From positions 813,972,569 through 814,036,568 of the forward strand of contig NC_081414.1 in the NCBI RefSeq assembly GCF_030272615.1: a stretch of DNA of 64,000 bases. Reading direction: 5' to 3'. The position numbers and the translations under genes are program-made. Source of the DNA: Cryptomeria japonica (Eukaryota; Streptophyta; Pinopsida; Cupressales; Cupressaceae). This document shows, one piece after another, positions 52,766-62,742 of this stretch. The first letter of the stretch is position 1, and every line of letters begins with the position of its first letter. Under the pieces are notes generated by a model, which saw only the letters and a list, made by a program, of their open reading frames with translations, made no database searches and was not told the origin of the DNA.

Positions 52766-54691
52766 TCATCTTATAGCAGTATCTTTCATGATAACCACAA
52801 TCATCAAGGGATCATATTGATGTTGAATTTCACTAGTAGGCAATTCATCTTGAGTAAACACAATTTGAGCATTAGGATTCATCATAGAGTTAACCAAAGA
52901 CACTATATTACTAGATGTATTAGGTGGAGGAACATTCAAATCTTTCAAGGCATCTTGTAACATTCCATGATGAGCGGAAGAAGTTTGGATCAAATCCCAA
53001 AGGGATATCTTTTCCGGAGTAGCTTTAAGTTGTTTTATGAGATCATATTCCTTACCAAGAATTTGTGAAATACGTGGAGCTTGAGGAAGAATAGGTTGGG
53101 AAGGAGGAAGTGAAATTGGGATAACTGGAGGAGGATTAGGTTGCCTATTGTTTCTTGTGTTATAGGTATGAGCAACCACATGATAACTCTCTCTAGTCAG
53201 TTGCTTAGCATACTCATAAGGGCTCTTAGTAGAATAACCTCCTTGCACAGTAATAATAGGTTTCTTAGGAGTGCAAAAAGAATCATTAGCGTAACCACCT
53301 TGAACCACTAAGATAGGCTTATCTAAAGGTTGAGAATTTTGAGAAGGACAAGCACCTTGGATAGTGAAGAGAGGTTTGTTAGGTGTCTCATTCACATGTA
53401 TCAAATTGATTGAGGATGGTTTAGATGAATGAACAAAAGTGTTGGAAGAATTATTGATAGTCTTCTCTTGCACTAAAATTGTATCACGGATCAAATAAAT
53501 TTTAGGAGAGAGACAAGGGATAGGCATTGATGTTCTAGTAGGAAGAGTAATACTAGGAAAGGTCATATCATCCTCTATCATCAAAGGATCTACATGGGGA
53601 ATAAACTCTCTAGGAGAAGGATCAAAATTACTCTCTAAAGTCTCACTCTTGAGAGGGAGATCTTTGAAAGACATGTTAACCATCTTGCTTTGAACTAGGG
53701 TTTCCTTATGAGTAGAACCAAGTTGAGGAGAGGAAGATGCTTTATTTTTAGAGGGAGAATAATTGAGATTCAAGGAAGGTGAGAAACTATCAAGGGAGTT
53801 TTCAATCTTGATTTCATCCCCTTTGGCTAGGGTTCTCTCATGGAATATAGAATAATCTACACCTTCTTCTAATGGTTCATCCCAAATAGTGAAGTTGTTG
53901 AAAGGAATGTTTGAAGTATTGTCAATTTTGGGAGAGGAGATAACATTGTTTATTAATTCCTCATCCTTAGAAGGGAGAGCATCAATAGATGTGTTAAACT
54001 CATCCTCTTTCCTCGAAATATGTTCAATATGATCTTTAGGGGAGAGAGAATTAAGGAAATTGCTTATTATTTCATCTTCTTTCTCTAAGGGATGCTTATG
54101 GGTAAGACAAACTTTAGGAGAAGGGTAAGCATTTATCATTAATTCATCATCTCTAGTGGGAATTTTGTTGGAAAAGGAAATGCCATCACTAGGAAATGTA
54201 GGGATAATGTCATCTTCTTGCACAAAAGGATCCTCATGAAGGGAGTGTTTTTTAGGAGGAACATGAACATATTTCTCCAAAGATTTGTGCTTAGGAAGGA
54301 GATCTTTGAAAGAAGTGTTCATAACCTCTTGTTGCACTAACATGCCCCCATTGGAAGGACCAACTTTAGCAGAAAATAAGTCAATGTCCATCAATACCTT
54401 TTCACTTAGAGAGGCATCTTGTAGGGAAGGTGAAGTAACATTAAGAAAGGTGTTTATGATATCATTCTCTTCCTCTAGGATAGCTAAATAGGAAGGGCAC
54501 ATTTTAGGAGAATTGTCAAGATCACTCTTAAAGTCTTCATCCTTAGAGCATGGGAGAGGCTCAAAGGGATTGGTAGCAACTCTTTTAGGCACTAAAATTT
54601 TGTTATAGATGGGAAGAGGTTCTTTAGGAGAAGGAAAAATTGAAACAAGGGAAGCTAACCCATTATCACATCTATGAAATGATTGCATCAT
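52766..54691 (-). CDS. TR2 ORF1: repetitive acidic protein with pre-protease domain
   Basis: 641 residues from MMQSFHRCDNGLASLVSIFP. From PPKKHSLHEDPFV onward (about residue 145) it follows TR1 ORF1 closely, including the three VQG repeats and the pre-protease domain, and ends at the same TGA (52766-52768). The first about 145 residues are unlike TR1's N-terminus but contain similar SFKDLLPKHKSLE-type motifs, so they look like a different arrangement of the same repeat building blocks. No capsid domain is visible. An open frame this long in a decayed neighbourhood suggests recent constraint or a young copy. Confidence 0.7.
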   Translation of the reverse strand: MMQSFHRCDNGLASLVSIFPSPKEPLPIYNKILVPKRVATNPFEPLPCSKDEDFKSDLDNSPKMCPSYLAILEEENDIINTFLNVTSPSLQDASLSEKVLMDIDLFSAKVGPSNGGMLVQQEVMNTSFKDLLPKHKSLEKYVHVPPKKHSLHEDPFVQEDDIIPTFPSDGISFSNKIPTRDDELMINAYPSPKVCLTHKHPLEKEDEIISNFLNSLSPKDHIEHISRKEDEFNTSIDALPSKDEELINNVISSPKIDNTSNIPFNNFTIWDEPLEEGVDYSIFHERTLAKGDEIKIENSLDSFSPSLNLNYSPSKNKASSSPQLGSTHKETLVQSKMVNMSFKDLPLKSETLESNFDPSPREFIPHVDPLMIEDDMTFPSITLPTRTSMPIPCLSPKIYLIRDTILVQEKTINNSSNTFVHSSKPSSINLIHVNETPNKPLFTIQGACPSQNSQPLDKPILVVQGGYANDSFCTPKKPIITVQGGYSTKSPYEYAKQLTRESYHVVAHTYNTRNNRQPNPPPVIPISLPPSQPILPQAPRISQILGKEYDLIKQLKATPEKISLWDLIQTSSAHHGMLQDALKDLNVPPPNTSSNIVSLVNSMMNPNAQIVFTQDELPTSEIQHQYDPLMIVVIMKDTAIR

Positions 54692-55016
54692 GACAACAAT
54701 TTTCCTCTTTCAAATGATAACACATGCAAAATAGAAGGAAATGTTTAATTTTAACCAATGCAAGCACTTAGAATGTAGATTTAGAAAATGAAATTTATGA
54801 TTCAAATGAGTTACTAAATCAAATTTAAAATTATTGATCCCAAAATTAAGCTATCCACAAGTTCAACTTTGAATTGAAAAATTAGGGTTTTAGCGAAAAT
54901 TTCCTCCAAATTTTTGAATCTCGCAAGAAATTAAAACTTGTAAATACAAATTTGAATTTGAAATAGCATAAACACTCAAATTTGAAAACATAAATCAGAA
55001 TTAGATAAGATTGGAG

Positions 55017-55034
55017 TTCACGTCAGGTTCACCA
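55017..55034 (-). other. Primer binding site of TR2 (tRNA-Trp type)
   Basis: The plus strand is TTCACGTCAGGTTCACCA, one G-to-A change from the TR1 site. Confidence 0.75.
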
Positions 55035-55037
55035 AAA

Positions 55038-56699
55038 TGTGTGGGGGAAAAAAGTGACACTAAGCAAACATGCCCTAATCTCACTTTCAATCACACATTT
55101 GTGGAATACGAAAGAGCCTAGAGGTATCACACAATTGGCTACTTCTTTTTATGGAAGAGAGAGCCACGGGATACCTATTAGGATTTCTATTCCCTTGTTG
55201 CAATTGAAAGATAAAATGATGCAAGTTCAATCCCTAACCCCAAAGTGCAAGTATGAACTAATGACAAGATTGCAGAATTGAACTTAAACAATGGAAAGTT
55301 GTAAACACAAGGATAAGACAAGAATGTAAATGTGTACCCAGTGTCAAAATCTGAGTGAAAATGTTCGGGACGGGGGCGCACGCGCCACTGTCTTGATTCT
55401 GCCCCTGAAACTGCTCCGGAAACTGCTATTTTGCAACCTGAAAAGCTGTCGAAAATGCTGAAAATGATGTCTGTCAGAAGGACCAGGGCACCCAGCGCCC
55501 CTGTCCTGGCAAGACCAGGGTGCCCCACGCCCCTGTCCTGGTCTTTTTCTCTGAAACTTGGTGTGTTGTTTGGTCTTCGTTTGCTTCTTCCGGATCTATA
55601 ACTTGTGGCGTCGTCCGAATCCCGAAACCTGCACTTATATCTGAAAAGGGTATGGTGGGTGGCTATATAGGGTTTTGCCTTAGTCAAACCCCCGCTTCGG
55701 TGATTTCCACCTCCATGAATAGCCAAGTTGTATTGTAAAAGTAATGTGTGTGCAGACCTTGTGTGTGTGCAAGATCCTAAAATGCAAGCAAGCAAACTAG
55801 AGCAACCTAGAAAGTAAACCCTAATTGCTTGTACATGATAATGTAAATGCTCTAAATCAAGATGCAAAGTGATCTAAAGCATGAATAAAGGATATATTGA
55901 AGCTTATGCAAAGACATGAAAACAACATGAAATCATACCCAACCCCCAAGGGAGGAGTACAAGCCAATCTTCAGTCAGTAATCTCCTATTGTTCTTCAAT
56001 GTCTTCCAAGCCCTAAATGGATGAATGAATTCATAAATGCTTGATAGAAGGATGTTGAATGTTGTTGAAGTCTTCAAAGATCTGCTCTTTCGCTGCCTAT
56101 GAAGGTCCCTGAAAACAAAATTCCCATCCCTTCAAGTGAAGAAAGAGAGCTCTTATGTAGGAAACCCTAGATCGTAATTTTGTCTTTTGGCCGACCTAGA
56201 GATTGAATATCCCGCCAATTTCTTGGGGTTAAGCTTTATTTTATGATTGGATCACGCTCCTAAAATTTTGGGAAAAATGTCTAGGACCATGTGCACTTCG
56301 GGCGCCATGGTCCTCTCCGAGCGGCATGGTCCTGATAACTTTTCACCAAATTTTCAGGGCCGTCAGATATGATGATTTTAGAGAGAATCCCAAAGTTACA
56401 GGTGATTTCGAGATTTTTTGACCCCCGAAATCAAGCCCCCAAGTTCAAAATAGGACCTAATTAGGGTTTTTGATTAAATGATGTATAGGAGGAATAAAAT
56501 GAAAGGGGCACACTTTAATGAAAAGGGCCCAACTTTATGATATGGGAGATGATAAAATAGGACCTTAGACCTAATTAATTTAATTAATTAAGTGCTAAAG
56601 GGGAAATACAATGCAAAATGCAAAATGCACCAAGGCAGGTGCTAAACTAGGTGTGAAATTGTACCACCCTAGCAAGTGCGTACAATTTACGATGCTACA
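55038..56699 (-). repeat. 5' LTR of TR2
   Basis: 1662 bp, TGTGTGGGGGAAAAAAGTG to TACGATGCTACA. It is similar to both TR1 LTRs over its full length. It has two copies of the GC-rich unit (55479-55543), the hairpin at 55670-55691, and a mutated TATA region (TATGTAGG near 56154). Confidence 0.93.
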
Positions 56700-57173
56700 A
56701 ACACGAACAATTTCCAAAAGCATATCTTCACACCACTGGGCCAATCATTAGAATCCGCATTCAGAGAACTGTTGGCAAACAAGATGCTTTCTTTGCCTCC
56801 AATCAACAATTATGAACCCCCAATCAAACCACCTTGGTGGAATGATTCACACTATTGTGATTTCCATCGCAACAAGGGTCATAGAACAAACAAGTGCATG
56901 AGATTGAAACACATAGTCCAAGACATGATTGATCGAGGTGACTTAACGGTGGATGGTCTCAAAACAAATAATGATCACGAAGCCTTCAAAAATCCTCTTC
57001 CAAATTACAACAAAGATGGAGCATCAACTTCAAATGATACACACAGAGCTCGTATTAATCACATCTACAACAACATAATCAACCACATATCAGCTGAAGA
57101 CCATCAAGTCAATGTCATAACCATTCAAGATAGGCATGATCATGAATCTATCAATGTAACAACCCAGACTTAG
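56700..57173 (+). pseudogene. gag: Element D gag C-terminus with CHHC knuckle
   Basis: Gag sequence resumes at the TR2 edge: NNFQKHIFTPLGQSLESAFR, then PPWWNDSHYCDFHRNKGHRT and NKCMRLKHIVQDMIDRGD. The C-x2-H-x4-H-x4-C ligands are all present. A low-complexity spacer follows, ending in a TAG at 57171-57173; the same phase continues beyond. An ATG at 56676 that opens this frame lies in TR2 LTR sequence, so it is not the native start. The capsid-like domain is absent. Confidence 0.82.
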
Positions 57174-57837
57174 AAATATGTCTTGAAGGGACATACTGCA
57201 CCTCCAACTGCCACACCAAAAATCCAATACAACTTGGTTAACCAATTATGCAAGACTCCTGCTCAGATATCTATCCTGGAATTGTTGAAACTATCCCCAA
57301 AACACAAAGACATATTGGAGCAAGCGCTATTGGAAACAAATGTACCTCAAAATCTGGATACAGACAGATTTCAAGCCATGGTCGCCCATATGACAGAACC
57401 TCATAACCTTACCTTCTCAGAGCATGACAATACTTCATTGAGTCATCTGCATAATACTCCTCTACATATTGAAGTCATTGTTTGCAAACATCGAGTAAAA
57501 AAAGTCTTAATAGATGGAGGAGCCGGACTTAATATATGTACTTTAAAGCTTATCCGTGCACTAGGCTTCTCAGAAGAATCTATTGATCCTTGTAAAAAGA
57601 TTACCATAAAAGTATATGATGATGAAGAAAGGTCCTCTAAAGGAACAGTAATATTACCTATTCAAGTAGGACCAGTACAAAAGGATACTATATGTTAGGT
57701 CTTAGATATTGATCTCACCTACAATATCTTATTAGGACGACCCTGGATACATGAAATGCAAGCAGTACCTTCTACATATCACCAGTGTGTCAAGTTTCCT
57801 TATGATGGACAATAAATCTCCATCTCAGCTGATCACA
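57174..57837 (+). pseudogene. Element D protease-like domain
   Basis: IQYNLVNQLCKTPAQISILE (pre-protease), then KKVLIDGGAGLNICTLKLIR with D-G-G-A. The codon four before the Asp is AAA, where A and the TR family have TGA. A TAG near 57696 interrupts before [20 protein letters not shown], which continues in the same phase. Stops later in the segment (about 57813) further break it. Confidence 0.82.
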
Positions 57838-58526
57838 ATCCATTTCAACATTGCAATACAATGGGGGCAGCCCAAGACAGTTTGGTTCCTCATAACCAAG
57901 AAAAGCAGCGGTCTTCAATATCCAATCCACCAACAGCAAAATCCAACTCCTTATGGGGAGACTTCAAACAGAAAATGCACATCAAAGACCAAGGCATGGG
58001 AGAATATTCTCTGGAGCCTTTATGTTTGACCAGATTGCCAACATCACCTAGATCGCATGGTTTACCTACTATATCAACACATCTAGCAACTCAGCCCATC
58101 ACTAAATTTGATGGTACCTTCATCCAATTGGGTACTCTAGCACATGAATCAGAAGATAAGGACGTTCTTAGCTAGCTATACAAAGATAAAGAAGAAGATA
58201 AAAGAGCAGCCGCTCTGGACATTGTTCTACCAACACACCTATATGGAAAAGGCTACTTAATCATGAAACAAATGGGATATGGCGGTAAAGGACCTATTGG
58301 GAAACGCAAAGAAGGAGTCACTGAGCCTATAGATCTTCCTTCACAACCTAGTAGAAATAAAGTAGGATTAGGTTCTAAATTCACCTTCCTATTAAAACGA
58401 CAGCCACACACAAATGCAAAACCTCAATGGAAGGAAAAGAAGAAGTACAAGGAAGAATCCTGGCAAGAGGCACTCTTTGAATCAGTAGAAACAATCCGCA
58501 AGGCATGAGAACGTCAAGATCAGAAG
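57838..58526 (+). pseudogene. Element D G-patch region
   Basis: Same phase as gag and protease, with stops near 58173 and 58506. YGKGYLIMKQMGYGGKGPIG and RKEGVTEPIDLPSQPSRNKV form the G-patch at about 58240-58370 (consensus GLG read as GPIG). Charged KEKKKYKEESWQEALFESVE follows. Its position between protease and RT is the same as in B. Confidence 0.75.
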
Positions 58527-59240
58527 TTGCATGAGGGAAAGCTTTTAAATCATAAGAAGGCCATATCTGCAGCAATGGCTCATATTAACACACCAATGGC
58601 TCAAGAACAAATCATGTCATCACAAGAAACTGTCATTCCTCCTCGAGGAAGCACAATCTATGAACAAATCCAGACCGTGGAAGATGGATCGGATACAGAA
58701 TCAACACAAAATATCAAAATAGTATCCATCATCAAATATTTGTTTTCACCATACAACATACCTATTTGTAGCACAGATAGAATTTGGGATGATGCCTATG
58801 AGACAGATTCCAATGAATATGAATGGGGTACCTGCTCTGATACTACTACAAATATCCCAGATGATACTGATTTCATATCTATTTCTCAAGAACATAACGC
58901 AGAAGATAGACCTCTTGAATTTGGACCACAACATATCTATGACGTTCAGGAAAGCGAACAGAAATATTACGAACAAGTCTATGTAGATGATGATACCATC
59001 GAAGACCTCGATGAAACCCTAGACTTCTTCAAAACCAAGACCCTTCACGATGACAACTCTATCCTAACACTTACAGTAGCTGAACTTGATCCGCCCAACG
59101 ATTCCTTACCGCTTGTCTTCCCTGATCTCATCGACTGGAATGAACCTGAAACTCATGATATACCAATTTTCCCCGATGATGAATCTATTATCCATTACCT
59201 ATGTACTGTAAATCCTGAAACAGGCTCTACCAGTGAATAA
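58527..59240 (+). pseudogene. Element D acidic spacer before RT
   Basis: 237 open residues, strongly Asp/Glu-rich (YVDDDTIEDLDETLDFFKTK; FPDLIDWNEPETHDIPIFPD). No catalytic motif. It ends in TAA at 59238-59240, and the same phase continues to the RT. Comparable acidic spacers precede RT in many Tat elements; function unknown. Confidence 0.6.
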
Positions 59241-59327
59241 AATAACGATGTCTGTCTATCAGGGGGTGCCAAGTCTCTCAGTCGCAAAAAAGAATCAAAT
59301 AAAGAATCTAATACTGAAAACCAGTTA

Positions 59328-60356
59328 ATGGCAGCTATAGATCCCAAAAAAGTAAAAATAAAAGATGCATCTGAGGGTGAAAACCTTTTTAAGGCACCTA
59401 ACGATGGGAGGCTTGACACTCTTCCTGAACATTTTCATGAGCGATCACCCATATTGATTGAGCCCACTCAATCAATCAACATTGGTACCACAGAAGCAGC
59501 CAGAAACATTCACCTTGCAGAATTTCTTACAGAGGAGGAAAGATCGGCATTCATCATCTTCTTTAAAGAACAGCAAATTAACTTTGCCTGGTCATATGCT
59601 GATATGCCCGGAGTTGATCCACACTTAATCATGCATCACTTGTCCATCTCTACAGGAGTCAAACCAGTCAAGAAAAAGCTACGAAAGATGAATCCACAAG
59701 TGGCACTCATGGTCAAAACTAAATTGAAGAAATTATTAGATGTCGGATTCATTCGACCCATTGACTATGCAGAATGGATTTCTAACATTGTTCCAGTCTC
59801 AAAACCAGATGGTAGTATCAGAATATGCACTGACTTCAGGGATGTCAACAAAGCTTGTCCAAAGGATGACTTTTCTTTGCCAAGTATTGATATAATTGTA
59901 GATCTCATAGTAGGCCATGCAATGCTCTCATTAATGGATGATTTCTCAGGCTATAATCAAATCAAAATAGCTCCTGAAGATCAAGACAAAACAGCATTCA
60001 CCTGTCCTTGGGGAACGTACTGTTGGAATGTTATGCCTTTTGGCTTAAAAAATGCAGGAGCCACTTATCAAAGAGCAATGACAACCATATTCCATGATAT
60101 GATGCACACATTTATGGAAGACTATGTGGATGATTTACTAGCAAAATCCTTCACCAGAGCTGAACATCTAGGCATCCTAACAAAGATCTTTGATCGATTG
60201 CAGAAATTCCAAGTCCGACTCAACCCTAAGAAGTGTGTCTTCGGGGTTACATCAGGCAAGTTACTAGGTTACATAGTCTCAGCTAAAGGTATTGAAGTTG
60301 ATCCAGCAAAAGTACAAGCCATCATGGACATGCCACCACCAAAGAATATTAGTTAA
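59328..60356 (+). pseudogene. pol: Element D reverse transcriptase
   Basis: 342 open residues: INFAWSYADMPGVDPHLIMH, GFIRPIDYAEWISNIVPVSK, RICTDFRDVNKACPKDDFSL (catalytic Asp), LMDDFSGYNQIKIAPEDQDK, FGLKNAGATYQRAMTTIFHD and YVDDLLAKS at residues 266-274 (Asp pair). LNPKKCVFGVTSGKLLGYIV follows. It is better preserved than the RT of B; key motifs look intact. It ends at a TAA (60354-60356) before the RNase H junction. Confidence 0.92.
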
Positions 60357-61376
60357 CTTAGATCTCTACAAGGATGACTTCAATCAATCAGGCGATTCAT
60401 CGCTCAACTAGCAGATAAAAGTCTGCCCTTTAACCACTTGCTACACAAAAATGTACCGTTCAGATGGGAGACGAAGTGTGCAGAATCTTTTTACCAAATT
60501 AAATAGTACCTGATGAATCCACCGGTTCTAGTACCACCAATTGCAGGAAAGCCTCTTATACTATATATCTCAACAACAAATATTTCACTGGGGGCACTAT
60601 TGGCCCAAGAGGATCAACAAGGAAAGGAATGCACCATATATTACATTAGTAGAACATTGAATGGCTATGAGCTCAACTATACATTCATTGAAAAGGCTTG
60701 CCTAACAATGGTTTTTGCATCTCAGAAGTTCCAACATTATATGCTAGCACACACTATAAAGCTAGTAGCAAAAATTGATCCTCTCAAGTATTTACTTAGC
60801 AAGGCAGCTCTCAGAGGCCGATTGGCTAAATGGGTCATGATTCTCAGTGAATTTGACATCCACTACATAGAAAGACGAGCCATCAAAGGACAAGCAATTG
60901 CAGATCAGCTGGCTGAAGCACCGCTACCAGGAAAACAAACCATGGAGATCAAATTTCCAGACAGGGACGTTTTTTCTCTTTCCTCCAAACAATGGACCCT
61001 ATACTTTGATGGATCCTATACACAACATGGTTCAGGAGTCAGCATTCTATTCATCACTCCTGAAGGACACACTATCCCAAGATCATACAGACTTATGTTT
61101 CCATGTACCAATAATGTGGTTGAATATGAAGCATTGGTCATAGGCATCAAAATGGCTGTCGAATGGAAAATCACAGAGTTAAAAGTCTATGGAGACTCAC
61201 AACTGGTCATCAATCAAATCAACAACAACTATCAGACAAAAGATGACAAGTTACTACCCTACAAACGGATGGTGGATGACTTCAAACAATATTTTGTGCA
61301 CATCACCTTTGAACAAATACCAAGATTGAACAACAAAGCAGTCGATGCAATGGCTACGATCGCTTCATTACTATAA
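60357..61376 (+). pseudogene. pol: Element D first (degraded) and second RNase H
   Basis: After stops around 60374 and 60503 the frame is open from 60513. Residues of about 12-140 form the first RNase H (PLILYISTTNISLGALLAQE, NYTFIEKACLTMVFASQKFQ), whose usual first Asp is missing. Residues of about 161-287 form the second, archaeal-type RNase H: TLYFDGSYTQHGSGVSILFI (Asp), VVEYEALVIGIKMAVEW (Glu), KVYGDSQLVINQINNNYQ (Asp), NNKAVDAMATIASLL. The catalytic residues of the second domain look complete. Dual RNase H supports Tat assignment. Confidence 0.9.
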
Positions 61377-62742
61377 ATTCTAGAACAACAGAGTCGTTAT
61401 GAGTTCCTGGTAGAGCAACTATTCTCTCCCGCCTATGACCACTTTGAATCCCAGGTTATATATGCCTTGACTGGTTCAGATTCTCTGTTATATGGACCAA
61501 TATATGACTACCTCAAGCATAATATCTTACCCATTGACTAATCCCGTAACCAAAAACATAACTTTATCCGACAAGCTGCCCGTTACACCCTTACCGCTGA
61601 TATCTTATATCGTCGAGGTCTAGATGGTACTATTCTTCGTTGTCTTGATCATAATGATTCCGATTCGGCTTTACACGAGCTTCATGAAGGTATTTGTGGC
61701 ACACATTCAAGTGGCACTACTCTTGCTAAAAAGCTTCTACGAATGGGATACTATTGGCCTACAATGGAGAAACTCATATCATTTCGCCAAGAAATGTCCT
61801 AAATGCCAGATCCATGGCAATCTGATACATGCACCAGCATAGGAACTACAGCCGTTTACAACATCCTAGCCCTTTTGTCAGTGGGGACTAGATCTAGTTG
61901 GCAAAATACATCCTTCATCTTCAAATGGACACAAGTTCATTATAACTGCAATAGAATACTTTACCAAATGGATAGAAGCAGTTCCCATGACCACAGTGAT
62001 CGGGAAACAAATTGCCTCTTTTATCCTAAATTATCTTATCTGCAGATATGGTATTCCAAGTTCAATCATCACAGATAATGGACGACCTTTCAAAAACCAA
62101 GATGTACAGGAACTATGTGAAAAATTCAAAATCCAACATCGGTTTTCTACACCATACTACCCACAGGGAAATGGTCAAGCAAAAGCATCTAACAAGACAA
62201 TCCTAAAAATCCTCAAGAAAACAGTGAATGATGCAGGAAAAGATTGGCACGTACAACTCAATCCAGCACTTTGGGCATACAGGACCAGCATCCGCACACC
62301 TACAGGAGCAACGCCATATTCATTGGTATATGGATCAGAGGCCAATTTACCCTTGGAGGTAGAAATTACATCTCTTAGAGTTTGTTTGAAAGGTTTAATC
62401 CCCGATGAAGAGTATCGAGTTAACCGATTGCAAGAACTGGAACTATTAGATGAAAGACACCAACATGCTTATACTCATCTCAAAGCATATCACCAACACA
62501 TGTGCAGGAGCTACAATCACAAGGTCATTCCCCGCAACTTCAAGGTTGGTGATCTAGTCCTCAAAGAAAATCCACGAAATCAGCAAGATAGAGAAAAGAA
62601 AGGGAAATTTGAACCAAACTGGTTGGGTCCCTACGTCATCATATCAGTATATGGATCAGGTGCCTATCAGCTAACAAATTCTGAAGGAGATGTGCTCGAT
62701 GATCCAACTAACAGCATTCATCTAAAGAAGTACTATACTTAA
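61377..62742 (+). pseudogene. pol: Element D integrase
   Basis: The zinc region (LHELHEGICGTHSSGTTLAK, KKCPKCQIHGN) spans a frameshift near 61770. The core reads WGLDLVGKIHPSSSNGHKF (first Asp), SSIITDNGRPFKNQDVQELC (second Asp) and YPQGNGQAKASNKTILK, where the catalytic Glu of QVEASNK in B is Lys. ALWAYRTSIRTPTGATPYSL and the chromo-less C-terminus (FKVGDLVLKENPRNQQDREK, PNWLGPYVI) lead to a normal end at 62742. Open from 61987. The E-to-K change predicts a dead integrase even though the frame is long. Confidence 0.9.

Larger units (their letters stand above)
51763..56699 (-). mobile_element. TR2: second copy of the TR family, 3'-truncated
   Basis: Minus strand: 5' LTR 55038-56699, priming site 55017-55034, ORF1 54691-52766, and the protease and G-patch frame 52765-51763. 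Homology to TR1 ends abruptly at about 51763 (TR1 position about 11505). The 3' noncoding part, polypurine tract and 3' LTR are gone, together with the gag start of D. The right flank resumes D gag. TR1 and TR2 share most of their coding region at high similarity. Confidence 0.9.
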
